Part shown: in pieces, positions 21,843-43,035 of the stretch
Layout: each line of letters opens with the position of its first letter
How positions within the stretch are numbered: the stretch's first letter is position 1
DNA from: Okapia johnstoni
Lineage: Eukaryota; Chordata; Mammalia; Artiodactyla; Giraffidae
Length of the DNA: 64,000 bases
NCBI GenBank assembly: GCA_024291935.2
Contig: CM044310.1
Span: forward strand, 115,020,213-115,084,212
Direction of reading: 5' to 3'
Position numbers and translations under genes: made by a program
The notes under the pieces: generated by a model
The model's database searches: none
Seen by the model: only the letters and a program-made list of their open reading frames with translations
What the model was told of the DNA's origin: nothing

Positions 21843-23690
21843 TTCAGTTCAGTTCAGTCGCTCAGTCGTGTCCGACTCTTTGCAACCCCATGAATTGCAG
21901 CACGCCAGGCCTCTCTGTCCATCACCACCTCCCGGAGTCTACCCAAACCCATGTCCATCGAGTCAGTGATGCCATCCAACCATCTCATCCTCTGTCGTCC
22001 CCTTCTCCTCCCGCCCCCAATCCTACCTAGCATAAGGGTCTTTTCCAATGAGTCAACTCTTCACATGAGGTGGCCAAAGTATTGGAGTTTCAGCTTCAAC
22101 ATCAGTCCTTCCAATGAACACCCAGGATTGATCTCCTTTAGGATGGACTGGTTGGATCTCCTTGCAGTCCAAGCGACTCTCAAGAGTCTTCTCCAACACC
22201 ACAGTTCAAAAGCATCTATTCTGTGGCGCTCAGCTTTCTTCACCGTCCAACTCTCACATCCATACATGACCACTAGAAAAACCATAGCCTTGACTAGATG
22301 GACCTTTGTTGGCAAAGTAATGTCTCTGCTTTTAAATATGCTATCTAGGTTGGCCATAACCTTCCTTCCAAGGAGTAAGCATCTTTTAATTTCATGGCTG
22401 CAATCACCATCAGCAGTGATTCTGGAGCCCCCAAAAATAAAGTCTGACACTGTTTCCACTGTTTCCCCATCTATTTCCCATGAAGTGATGGGACCAGATG
22501 GCATGATCTTAGTTTTCTGAACGTTGAGCTTTAAGCCAACTTTTTCACTCTCCTCTTTCACTTTCATCAAGAGGCTCTTTAGTTCTTCTTCACTTTCTGC
22601 CATAAGGGTGGTGTCATCCGCATATCTGAGGTTATTGATATTTCTCCCAGCAATCTTGATTCCAGTTTGTGTTTCTTCCAGCCCAGCGTTTCTCATGATG
22701 TACTCTGCATATAAGTTAAATAAGCAGGGTGACAATATACAGCCTTGACGTACTCCTTTTCCTATTTGGAACCAGTCTGTTGTTCCATGTCCAGTTCTAA
22801 CTGTTGCTTCCTGACCTGCATACAGGTTTCTCAAGAGACAGGTCAGATGGTCTGGTATTCCCATCTCTTTCAGAATTTTCCACAGTTTATTGGGATCCAC
22901 ACAATCAAAGGCTTTGGTGTAGTCAATAAAGCAGAAATAGATGTTTTTCTGGAACTCTCTTGCTTTTTCGATGATCCAGCGGATGTCGGCAATTTGATCT
23001 CTGGTTCCTCTGCCTTTTCTAAAACCAGCTTGAACATCTGGAAGTTCACGGTTCACGTATTGCTGAAGCCTGGCTTGGAGAATTTTGAGCATTACTTTAC
23101 TAGCGTGTGAGATGAGTGCAATTGTGCGGTAGTTTGAGCATTCTTTGGCATTGCCTTTCTTTGGGATTGGAACGAAAACTGACCTTTTCCAGTCCTGTGG
23201 CTACTGATGAGTTTTCCAAATTTGCTGGCATATCGAGTGCAGCACTTTCACAGCATCATCTTTCAGGATTTGAAATAGCTCATCTGGAATTCCATCACCT
23301 CCACTGGCCTTGTTCATAGTGATGCTTTCTAAGGCCCACTTGACTTCTCATTCCAGGATGTCTGGCTCTAGGTGAGTGATCACACCATCGTGATTATCTG
23401 GGTCGTGAAGATCTTTTTTGTACAGTCCTTCTGTGTATTCTTGCCATCTCTTCTTAATATCTTCTGCTTCTGTTAGGTCCATACCATTTCTGTCCTTTAT
23501 CGAGCCTATCTTTGCATGAAATGTTCCTTTGGTATCTCTAATTTTCTTGAAGAGATCTCTAGTCTTTCCCAATCGGTTGTTTTCCTCTATTTATTTGCAT
23601 TGATAGCTGAGGAAGGCTTTCTTATCTCTCCTTGCTATTCTTTGGAACTCTGCATTCAGATGGCAATATCTGTGAATTATATCTCAGTAA
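21843..23690 (-). mobile_element. BovB (RTE) LINE, longer copy with most of the RT domain
   Basis: On the minus strand, one open stretch of 343 codons (22061-23092) carries the RT core: QAGFRKGRGTRDQIADI, DYTKAFDCVD, RQGCILSPCLFNLYAEY, YADDTTLMAESEE, and the thumb and GCESWTVKKAE region. More N-terminal RT sequence (KKRWQEYTEGLYKKD) continues to 23,572 in another frame. The element is 5'-truncated and frameshifted, so it is not autonomous as written. It belongs to the same family as 18149-19381, with the 3' end again toward lower coordinates. Confidence 0.9.
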
Positions 23691-23693
23691 AGC

Positions 23694-23915
23694 CTTCCAG
23701 GTGGCGCTAGTGGTAAAGAACCCACCTGCCAATGCAGGGAGACATAAGAAACGTGGTTTCGAGCCCTGGGTCGGAGAGATTCCCTGGGAAAGGGCATGGC
23801 AATCCACTCTGGTATTCTTGCCTGGAGAATCCCATGAACAGAGGAGCCTGGTGGGCTACAGTCCATAGAGTCGCAAAGAGTCGGACACGGTTGAAGTGAC
23901 TTAGCAAGCACAAGT
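23694..23915 (+). repeat. Bov-tA SINE
   Basis: Sense copy directly next to the BovB element ('ccaggtggcgctagtggtaa' to 'gtgacttagcaagcac'). Confidence 0.85.
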
Positions 23916-25385
23916 CTGCGGTCTTTCTGGCTCCCTCTCGCCCTCTGGAGGAAGCCCTGGCTCATTGCCTGGTCCTACATTCTAATGCGTCGGCGCATGA
24001 CGACCCCACACTGCTGTGGACACGAAACTCACAAGAGGCTACAAAGCCAGACACAGAGAGAGATTGCTGTGTACAAGGAGGTCCCCAGTTATAAAGACTC
24101 GCTTGGCCCCAGGATCCCACCCAGACACATCCCCAGACACAGCTATGGACCATACCAGGTAGCCCCATGGCCTCTTCCACCATCCCAGTCAGACACCAAG
24201 GTGGGCATTCTGCCAGCTGTTGAGAATGTGTATCTCAATTGTGCATTCCAGAATCGGGTAAGTTATCACACGATGGATTTGGGGATGCCCTGGGCCACGG
24301 TGAGATGCGTCTGAGCAGAGTAAAAACTGATCACCTGAAATCCACGAGCCCCCTCTGACTGATGGCCACTGTGACATTTGAAGTCTTCAGAAATCAGCTT
24401 TATTTCAGATCCCAGTGTCTGGCCGTCCCTGAAAGTCTGATTATTTCTTCTCCCCCAATGTACAGTGACCCTGGTCAAAGGCTGTTAGTCTCTTTTGGGA
24501 AAACTGGTAAAAAGATTAACAGTATGAATTTGGGTCAGAGTACTGGGGTCCTTCCTTGAGGGGCCCTGGTCTCCTCTCATTCAAGGAGTCTTGTATCTGT
24601 GACCTGGGGATTGATGGAGGGGCCGTGATTATCCGGTTTTAGGATTCGGGTTAGACTTTGTTTCACTAGACCCAGAACTCTCCCACGCATATAGACCAAG
24701 TAAGAACTTAGTGGACGGGGCATCTATTTTCCTTTTAGGAGCGTCAAAATCAACTATCAGGGCCTCAGCTAATCGCTGTTTGCGGGGCTGTCCTTCGTGG
24801 TGGCCACGCCCACACGCGACGGCCATGCCCATCGCGTGGTGGTCACGCCCACCTGGCCTTTGTCTGCTCGGTGCCACGTCTTGGTCCCAGCCGCCCGGAT
24901 GCGATGATTCCCCACTGCATTTAAGTTCCTCAGTTCAGGGGCGCTCACCATGAGGTCTGGTCTGCTGAGAAGAGCTGCGGTGGGGACACAGCCAAAGCTA
25001 CGGACACACGCAAGGTGGTCCCCAGTTACAAAGACCCACCGTGCCCCACAATTCCACCCGGAGGCTCGTAGTCATGGACACACGCTCACACGGAGGCATA
25101 CAACCTATATCGAGGGACAGCGTGACAGCCACAGCCACCACGCAGCCCTTCGTCAATGACATACATCCCTTTCAGTAACAGGCTCGGCGGCGGACGCAGT
25201 CCTGGTGGCGGCCACTACACCAGCAGCCACTCACACACACACACCACTACCCAGGCCTACTACCACCCAGCATGCAGGCCACCCCGTAGACCCGTTAGAG
25301 TCCCCACCTCCCTGGGCCCGCCCCGCTCAGCAATACCCACCCACTGCACAGGCTGCCCCAGAAAGCAGGGTTCAGCTGGTTCCTC
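23916..25385. other. Intergenic stretch largely free of known repeats
   Basis: About 1.5 kb with no gene recognised. It includes a pair of diverged direct repeats (around 24,034-24,135 and 24,986-25,085, sharing 'ggtccccagtta.aaagac'). It also has two 'gtggycacgcccac' GC-box-like motifs at 24,800-24,855, and CA-rich text near 25,210-25,240. Confidence 0.5.
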
Positions 25386-25389
25386 ACCC

Positions 25390-25505
25390 CAGGAAGTGGG
25401 GGAGATATTTTTAGTTACAATTAACCTCCCGTCCAATTTCTCTTCTCCCCCATGGCACATTCAATTGGTTTAATTAGAGAGGATTAAATGAAAGGCATTT
25501 CCAGT
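25390..25505. promoter_or_regulatory. Candidate non-coding regulatory patch rich in homeodomain motifs
   Basis: A/T-rich core inside GC-rich flanks, with TTACAATTAACC, CAATTGGTTTAATTAGAG and GGATTAAATG close together. These are typical homeodomain (TAATTA) and OTX/PITX-like (GGATTA) sites. Regulatory function is inferred from motif density only. Confidence 0.3.
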
Positions 25506-25681
25506 CGGCGCTGGAGAATGTGGGGGAGGGGGAGAAAGGAGCTTCCCCTCCCCCACTGGCCAACCTCCCAAGCTGCCCCCTCGCCAGCCAGGCCAGGTCA
25601 CACCAGTGTGAGAGCTTCCCCTCGGAGTTGCTCTCAGGTCTTGGTCCAGCCCTGTCTCCTCCCCTCTAACTGTCCCCTATG

Positions 25682-25881
25682 TGTGTGTGTGCTGAGACAC
25701 GACTTCTCTGACTCTTGGCGATCCTATGGGCCAGGGTCCTCTGTCCATGGGATTCTTCAGGCAACACTACTGGAGTGGGTAGCCATTCCCTTCTCCAGGG
25801 AATCTTCCCGACCCAGGGATCGAACCCAAGTCTCCTGCATTGCAGGCAGAGTCTTTTACTATCTGAGCCACCAGGAAAGCC
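25682..25881 (-). repeat. Bov-tA SINE
   Basis: Antisense, ending 'ctgagccaccaggaaagcc'. Confidence 0.85.
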
Positions 25882-26044
25882 AGTGGAAGTCCTTCTTGCT
25901 GTCTAGCTCTCATCCATCCCATTTCAGTCCCCGAAAGTTTGGGGAGAGACAAACTCTAATCACAGTCACTAGAACAATATCTGACTCAGAAAGCAGTTTG
26001 AGGTAGGCCCTTTAAAAATAATGGACTCTTAGAATTATTATTTT

Positions 26045-26265
26045 TAATGAGAGGCTGTGAAGCAAATGGTTAGTGCACAGGCTTCTGAGCTGCCAGGCTA
26101 CGTGGGTTCAAATGGCAACCTCCACTCTCCAGCTCTGTGACCCCGGGTGAATGATTTCACCTCTCTGGGCCTCAGTTTCCTCATCTGGGAAATGGAGTCA
26201 GTGATCACACCTCCTCCTGGGGCTTAGTGTAAGGGTTCACTGGGATGGTAGATACAAAGCTCCTA
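26045..26265 (-). repeat. MIR
   Basis: Antisense MIR, 'gggttcaaatggcaacctcc' through 'tctgggcctcagtttcctca'. Confidence 0.7.
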
Positions 26266-26269
26266 GAAC

Positions 26270-26456
26270 AGTCTTTGGTTGTTTTCGTTTCTCAGTCATG
26301 TCCAATTCTTTGTGACCCCGTGAACTGTAGCCCACCAGGTCCTCTGTCCGTGGGATTTCCCAGGCAAGAATACTGGAGTGGGTTGCCATTTCCTTCTCCA
26401 AGGGATCTTCCCAACCCAGGGATCAAACCCGCATCTCTTGCCGTGCAAGCGGTTTC
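26270..26456 (-). repeat. Bov-tA SINE, head truncated
   Basis: Antisense copy that stops before the usual 'gagccaccagggaagcc' head. Confidence 0.8.
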
Positions 26457-26640
26457 AGGTAAATAAATGTATGAAAGAAGCATTGGCACTCCGCATCCCT
26501 ACCCCGCTCTGCTTCTTAAGACACCATCAACTTCTAACAGACTAAATGATGTGTTCATCACGGGTCTTCCCCACTAGGATGTCGACACCCACCCCCAGGG
26601 CAAGGTCTCTGATGTTCAGAGACTGATGTTCAGATGAGGG

Positions 26641-26846
26641 GGGCTCCCAGGTGGTGCTAGTGGGAGAACCCACCTGCCGATGCAGGACGTATGAGACGCA
26701 GGTTTGATCCCTACGTTGGGAAGATCCCCTGGAGCAGGGCATGGCAACCCACTCTAGTATTCTTGCCTGGAGAATCCGATGGACAGGGAGCCTGGAGGGC
26801 TACAGTCCATAGCATCGCAAAAGAGTTGGACACGATTGAAGCTCAT
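26641..26846 (+). repeat. Bov-tA SINE
   Basis: Sense copy, 'ggctcccaggtggtgctagt' to 'gttggacacgattgaagct'. Confidence 0.85.
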
Positions 26847-27930
26847 TTGGATGAGACACGTCTGACCCATGACCACCTCATCTTGGGCCGAGTGGCTCTC
26901 CCTGGAGGTAGGTGGTGAGAGGGCAGAAGACATCTGCTGAGTGAATGAATGAATGAATGAACAAAATCTCCTTTTACAGTCTTAGAAGTTATGTCTCCCA
27001 GGTTATGAAACCAGGCCCGGGAGCTCTGCCAGACCTCTTCACACCAGCCGTCTCAGGTCTAACGCAGCCTTGGACAGAGAAGACCCTGGGCCTCAAGCCT
27101 CAGTTTCCCTGTTTGCACAGTGCAGCTTCTTAGGAGATGTGTGTGTGTGTGTGGAGGGGGTGGCGCTTGGAGGAGGCTGTGAAGGTCTCCATATGTCTCC
27201 AAGCCTGTCTGAGACGTCTGAGTGTGTGTTGCATGGCTGGTAAGTATCAGAGTGAGGATTTGAACCCAGAAATGGTGGGCTGCAGTCTGGATTCATGACC
27301 TCCCGGCTCTCTGGCTGTTTCCGAGGAGAGTTCTGGGCAACTCTGTTTCTGGAACTTTGCCTGGATCACCAGAGTTTGAAACCACCTGCTTGATTGTGTG
27401 TGTGTCAGCCTCTGCCCCAGTCCTGTGGGCACCCCTCCCACAGGTGTGACATGCGAGTCTGGGAGAGTGTGATCACTGGCGTGTGTGAGCACAAGTGTGA
27501 ATGAACTTGCGTGTGTGTGAGTGGGAGCTTTGTTGTGTGATCACGTGTGTGTGTGTAAAGACCCATATGTAGGTGGCTGATCTGTGGCTGTTCCTTGAGT
27601 TCCCCAGCATATGTGTGTGTGTGTTTCCACATCTCTGCATGTTTCCGAATGTACTCGACCCCCCAGGGAGTGGGTGAGCAGGCAGGTGCCCCTCTTCCAA
27701 GGGAGACAGGTCGTTGAAATACAGAAAGAAAGGAGGCAGAGAGCTCAGAGGAGGGGGTGGGGGTGGGGAGACAAACTGAAAAAGATGGAGAGAGAGCAAA
27801 ACAGAGCAAGGGGAACAGAGCTAGAGAGGCACCTGCTTTGTCTGTATTCTCTGGGGAAGCAGGTCTGCTAAGTCGAGAACCCCAGCTGGCTCAGTCTGCC
27901 CATCAGCTCTGAGTTTCTTCAGTTACAAAT
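26847..27930. other. Intergenic, GT-rich simple sequence in places
   Basis: Short (GAAT)n at 26,941-26,962 and dispersed GTGTGT runs at 27,137-27,152, 27,395-27,410 and 27,480-27,640. No gene evidence. Confidence 0.5.
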
Positions 27931-28165
27931 AACAGCCTCTGCCGTTGGTGAGCATAAACTGCATGCCAGGTGCCGTTCTGAGCACTTCCCTCGGAAAGCC
28001 TCCATGAACCAGCACAGCCATCCTATCAGGTAGATAACTGCTACCACTCCCATTTTCCAGATATGGACATTGAGGCCCAGCGAGGTGAAGCCACTTGCTC
28101 AATGTACCATAGCCATTATGTTGCAGAGGAGGGATTTGAACCCACATCGGTCAGCACCACTCTCA
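27930..28165 (+). repeat. MIR
   Basis: Nearly full-length sense MIR: 'ccaggtgccgttctgagcac', 'ccattttccagatatggaca', 'ggatttgaacccacatcgg'. Confidence 0.75.
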
Positions 28166-28274
28166 ATGGGCGAGTCTCTTCACCTCCCAGCCTGTTCGTC
28201 TCCCATGGGGCAGATGGAGAAAGTCATCTGTGAGCCACCAGGTGGGAGGTGGATGCAATAGTCCTTCAGCCCTC

Positions 28275-28770
28275 CCTCTATCCACATCTCCTTCGATTTG
28301 AGTTTGCAGCTCCCCACACACTCCCAGTAAGGAGTGGAGTGTATTTTTCTTCCTTTGAATCTGGGCTGGCCTTCAGATTTCTGGGGGTCAAGAGAAGATA
28401 GTGGAGATAAAGATGGACCAGATCTGAGTCAGGGCCTCAAGAAGCCATGGGCCCCTCTGTTCTCTCTTAGGGTCCAACCAAGCCTGTATTCTAAGAGAAC
28501 AAACCAAACAGCCTGCTTGTCTATGTCACCACACAGCCCAGTCACTCCTGTTGTCCCCACTGCCTACCAGCAGAGCCTCCTTGCTGACCCGCGACTGGCC
28601 ACAGATACACAAGAGAGCCCTGTTGAAGCCACCAAAACTGCCCAGCTGAGCCTAGCACACTAACCCCTAGAAAAATGAGCTAAAAATTAATTGGCCTTTT
28701 GAATCATGAAGCTTTGGTGTGGTCTGTTACATGGCGATAGCTAACTGATACATACAGAGGGCCTGGGGAA
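28275..28770 (+). repeat. MaLR/MLT1-like LTR
   Basis: Ends with the MLT1-type tail ('agccaccaaaactgcccagc' ... 'ctgttacatggcgatagcta' 'actgatacata'). A solo LTR; no coding remnants. Confidence 0.55.
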
Positions 28771-30009
28771 AGAGCAGGGTACTGACTATCAATCATTGTT
28801 ATAATTCGTGACTCATGAACTTCAAATTATGAGAATTTGAATCCTGGAAGAGACCCACGAACTCAGATTGGTGGCTTTTTAAGACTTTATCATTAAAAAA
28901 AAAAGAAGGACAACAGAAGAGGGAGGCAGGGGAGAGGGGAAAGAGGGCGGTGGGCTGGGAGGATGAAGGGAACCTCCCCAAATGTCAGATCCAGGTGACC
29001 TGCCTTCCCTGATGGCCCCAGCCCACCCCTAACCCCTTCTCTGTCCTGGGGTCGGGGGGTCCCCAGCCACCATCTTCTGAAGACCCAGGCCTGGGATCTC
29101 AGCTCGGGTTTTGGGCAGAGGTGAGGGCACAAGTGGGGTACAGGGCCAGGAGGCCTTGTCTTTGTCCTTGAGAGACCCTCAAGTGGGCGCTCAGGCCCCT
29201 CATGTCACAGCAGGTTCCCAGGGAGGTAGGCGTTGAGTTGGGGGGGGGGCTGTAGGAGGTGGGCCAGGTGGCAACTGGAAGCAGGTAAGAGCCTGAAGCG
29301 GTCACAGTCCAGAAGGTGGGGTCTGTGAAGAGGAGAGGAGAGGCCAAGTCAGGAGGCGGGGGTGGTCTGGACCTATATCAGGCCTTCTGTGCCGTCCCCA
29401 TCAACCCTAGAGGGAGAGGGACACGCAGAGAGAGACAGAGGCAGAGAATCGGCACAGACATGGAAGAGGAAGAGAGACAGAGAGGAAAAAATAAAAAGAC
29501 AAGGAGACAGTCAAGATAAAGAAAGCAATAAAGATAAGCGAGAGGGATGGACAGAGCAGGACAGTGGAGATAATCAGAGATGGAGATGCAGAAAGAGAAA
29601 GAGTGAGAGAAACAGAAATAAAGAGAAAGACAAAGGAAAAGGCAAGGGTTGGAGAGAGAGAAAAGAGCAGAGAGAGAAGTTGGGGGAGAAAAGGCAGCTT
29701 CCTGGGGCAGCAGGAGGAGATGCTCCCTCCATCACTGCTGTCCCAGAGGTCCCCTGGGACCAGGGCTCACCTGTCCATGGTTGGTCAGGGCAGAGTTGAG
29801 ATGCCTATGGACCTGCCAGGCCCTGAACAAACCTGTCCATCTCTCTTCTCAGGCTCAACCTTCCAGAGTCCTCCATGTGTCAGCCCTCGCGGGTCTCCAT
29901 TCTCATCTCCCAGCCTTTCTATGGGCCCTGAGTTAATTACTTACCCATTTGACTTGCCAACCTCAGGCCAGCCCAGTCCTTTTTTATGTGGGGTGGTTAG
30001 GGGAGAGGG
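28771..30009. other. Intergenic / possible MEIS3 downstream sequence, with purine-rich tract
   Basis: 29,405-29,690 is an almost unbroken A/G tract (GAGAGA, AAAGAG repeats). No reading frame here is supported as a gene. Some of this could be MEIS3 3' UTR, but I could not fix a poly(A) signal. Confidence 0.45.
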
Positions 30010-30340
30010 ATAAGGCCTAATGGGCTATCTCATAGCCTTTGCATATACTGTTCCTTCCTTTCCTGTCTCACTCCTCTTATTCTCCTGGTCTCAGCTCCGA
30101 AGTCCCCTCCTCCAGGTAGTCTTACCTGAACCTCCCAGTCTGGGTTCAATGACAGCTCCAGGCTCTTCCAGTTCCTGGGTTCCCTCCTCCCAGCCTGTAA
30201 TGACCTGCTTACTATAGGTCATTACTGTCTAGGGACAGGTCTGTCTGGACTGTGAGTCACATAGGGGCAGGACTGGGCTGGCATAGTCACTGCTGTGTCC
30301 CCAGCACCACTTAGCACAGGGCTGGGCACCCTGCTCTGGG
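30010..30340 (+). repeat. L2 LINE fragment
   Basis: Sense L2 3' end: 'tgcatatactgttccttcct', then 'ggacaggtctgtctggactg', then 'tgtgtccccagcaccactta'. Confidence 0.6.
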
Positions 30341-30448
30341 TGGGCTCACTATGGGAGTCTGAAGGTCTTGCAAAGGGTTGGGAGTAGCATAACCCTCAAC
30401 CCAGTGTCCCTAGGCCTAGGACACTCACATTTCTCCTGACTTCAGCCT

Positions 30449-39895
<9,447 letters not shown>

Positions 39896-40650
39896 GGGCT
39901 GATGCCGGCGGCAGCTCCCGGGTCCCTCCAGGGCCTGGCCGGCGGGGAGGGCGCAGCCGGGGGCAGCGGCCCCAGATGGCCCGCGGTGCCGACGCCAGGG
40001 GGTGGGGCAGGAGGCTGGGTGCCCGGCCCCCCCACCCCCACCGCTGTCAGCGGCAGGCGCCCGGCAGTGCGGAGGCTCCGAGCATGGACCCCCCAGCCTC
40101 CTGCCCCCGCGGGGGGTCACGGCGAGGGAAGGGGCGAGCAGGCGAGGGAGGGCCGCCCGAGGCCCCCTCCCCGGGGCCCCCAGTCCCTCCCCCGGGTCCT
40201 GGCAGGAGGGAACCAGCCCGAGACCCGGGGACCGCGAGGCGGGGGACAGAGGGGCGCGGGGGGGGCCGGGCCCCTTCTTTCGGCTGGGGGCGGCGGGGGG
40301 CGCGCGGCGGCTCCCAGCGCGGTGCGGGGGTCCCAGCGTTGGCGGGCCGGAGGGATGCTGGCGGCTCCGTCTCGCTCTCTCCCCCTCTCTCCCGGTCTCT
40401 CCCTCTCTCTGTGGTCACATCCGGAAGTTCCACAGCGGAGATGCTTAACCCGCTGTCCGCCGGCGGCTCGGCCGCGGGCCGGGCGGGGCGAGGCGGGGGC
40501 GCGTCCTCTCCTCCTCTCCCCTCCCCTCCTCCTCCTCCCCGCTCCCCCCCCTTCTGCGGCCCGCTTTCGGGGGCCGCTTTTTGTATGGGAGCCTCCGCGC
40601 GTCTAGTCCGCCCGGGTCCCCACCCCTCCGGCCTCCCTCTCTCCGCCGTC

Positions 40651-41171
40651 GCCCCTCTCCCCCCCAGCGCGATCAGGTCTTCTCCGCCTTCTCCCCCTCC
40701 CGGCCGCCCCGGGTCCTTGTCGGTCTCTCTTTCCCCGCCTTTCCACCCTTCCCCGTCTCTCTCTCCATCTCCCTGCTTCACTCTTTTCCTCTAGATCTTC
40801 AAGTCTCTCTGTCTTCCTTTCTTTCTCTTTGTGTCTCTGTCTCTCGCTGTGTCTCTCCCTTTCTCTCTCCCATCTCTGCTCCCTTCCCATACATCTATGC
40901 CTCTCTCCCGACCCCCCAGACTCCCAGAGGCCCTCTGATCAGCCCCTCTCCCGCCTCACCCTTTCCTTGCTCTCTCTTTCTCCCTATCTGTCTGTCTGTC
41001 TCTGACTGTGAGACAGATCAGAGGAGAACCAGAGGCTGGAAGTCACCAAACCCTTTTGCTACTTTCTCTTCTTGCTCCAGACCACCCCTCCCCACCCCCC
41101 AACTTCCCACCTCTGGGAGACAGGGACACTTTGTGTGCTTCCCTGAAGCCATCTCTGTATGTGTGTGTGTG

Positions 41172-41202
<31 letters not shown>

Positions 41203-41529
41203 CCTCGGCTGTGTCTGTGTGCCCGATTGTTGGATCGGCCTGTTGTGGGTGTGTTGTTTCTGTGTATGAATATGGCGAGTTTGAGGTGTGAAGTGTGTGT
41301 GCCTAGAAACCTCACTCTGTCCCTCTGCCCACTTTTGACCTCTGCCCTTTGCAAGTTTCTTAGCCTGAACCCTACTCAGCGGTTCTCAGGAGTTTGTGAT
41401 GAAATTTCTGAAACTGAAGGTTAAGATGTGGCTGCTCACACATCCCCTGGAGATCAAACGATTCCCAGAGGAGCCTGGGACCCAGGCAGCCTTTGAAACT
41501 GGTATTCTAGTGAAATAAAGAAGGTGTCT
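40651..41529. repeat. Pyrimidine-rich and (TG)n sequence upstream of MEIS3
   Basis: 40,740-41,010 is C/T-rich (TCTCTGTCTC). A TG microsatellite with one interruption spans 41,158-41,203. No gene. Confidence 0.75.
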
Positions 41530-41900
41530 GCAACAGAAGTTTATTGAGCACCTACTGTGTGCTGGGTGATGTTCTGGAGATGTCACAGGGAGCAAAAGAC
41601 AACCTTTCCTGGCCTCCTGGCGCTCACATGCTACTGGGGATGGTGTGGGGGAGAGAGGAGAGTCAGGTAAATAAATGTGTAAGTATAAAGTCACGCCTGG
41701 AGGTGATAAGTGCTCTGAGATGAAGCAGAATAAAGACAGGGAGATGACAGAAGCTGGACCATCAAGTTCTCAGGGGAGGTGTCATCTGAGCAGAAACCTG
41801 AAGAAGGGGATGGAGGGAGCTATGTAGGTGTCTGCCTATCATGCCAGGCAGAGGAATGGCAGGTGCAAAGGCCCTGGGGCAGGAATGTTTTTGAGGCCAG
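41530..41900 (-). repeat. L2 LINE fragment
   Basis: Antisense L2 3' end: 'tattgagcacctactgtgtg', 'gtgataagtgctctgagatg', 'caggtgcaaaggccctgggg'. Confidence 0.75.
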
Positions 41901-42019
41901 CGAGGGCAGGAGAGGGCATGGAGTTGGGGGGAGGGAGAGCAAGACCCCTGGGATTCATTCTCTCACTGACTTTTTCTACAGCAGGGTCTTTGGAAAAAAA
42001 ATGACATGTGTTTTGTTTG

Positions 42020-42563
42020 TTTTTTAATTTTTTAAATTTACCTATTTTTGCCTGTGCTGGGTCTTCATTGTGGTGTGCAGGCTTCTCATTACAGTGGCTT
42101 CTCTTGTGGAATGTGGCTCAGTAGTTATAGCATGCTGCCTCAGTAGTTGTGACGCACGGGCTTCGGTGCTCCACAACATGTGGAGTCTTCCTGGACCAGG
42201 GATTGAACTGCACTGGTAGGCAGATTCTTCACCACTAGACCACCAGGGAAGTCCTTACATGTGTTTTTTCTTAATTTTTACTTATTCATTTTAGTTTTGG
42301 CTGTGCTGTGTCTTCATTGCTGCATGCAGGCTTTCTCTAGTTGCGGTGAGCAGGGCTGACTCTCCAGTTGTGGTGCATGGGCTTCTGATTGCAGTGGCTT
42401 CTCTAGTTGTGGAGCACAGGCTCTAGAGCACGGGCTCAATAGTTGTGGTGCATGGACTTAGCTGCTCCTTGGCAACTAAGGGATCTTCCCAGACCAGGAA
42501 TCGAACTGGCATCCCCTGCACTGCAAGGCAGATTCTTAACTCTTGGACCACTAGGGAAGCCCT
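42020..42563 (-). repeat. Two tandemly placed CHR-type SINEs
   Basis: 42,020-42,258 and 42,272-42,563 are separate antisense copies in the same orientation, each ending 'gaccacCAGGGAAGtcc'-like or 'gaccactagggaagccc'. Confidence 0.75.
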
Positions 42564-42947
42564 ACAGTAGGGTCTTTATCCTCTGGTGACCTCAGATTCT
42601 CAAGGGGATGTGTAAGTGGGTATCAGGAGGCCTGTGAACTCCCTCAAGTCTTCCTGGCAAAGCATGGACCTGGTACCTATGTGATTTTACAGGGAGATGG
42701 CCCTTGGTTTTCATCCTATGGTCAAAAAGGATACTTGACCCCCAACAGCTAGAAACCATCACCCCAGAGGACGAGCTCCAAAGAGAAATGAGGCAGAGAT
42801 CCAGAGAGAAGGGGACAGAAGTTGGAGGAGGAGACGAAGACCCAGAGAAAGGAGGGACAGAGCTGGGACCGAGTCTCAGAGAGAGAGAAGGGGGCTGAGA
42901 GGGCTTGCTGGAGACCATACCCCCACCCCTGCTGGGCTCTCTAAGGA

Positions 42948-43035
42948 TATTTTTATGACCCTCATAAACAGCTCCATCTCTGCCACACCCCGCTGCTCCC
43001 TCCTCCTCCCATCTTGTGGAAATTAAACAAAACCA
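42948..43035. promoter_or_regulatory. Candidate HOX/CDX-type element upstream of MEIS3
   Basis: TTTATGA-CCC-TCATAAA (42,952-42,968) is a perfect 7-bp inverted repeat of a CDX/posterior-HOX-like site. Some 50 bp on are GGAAATTAAACAAAACC (homeodomain and forkhead-like). It lies about 3 kb upstream of the MEIS3 start codon. Function is inferred. Confidence 0.3.
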
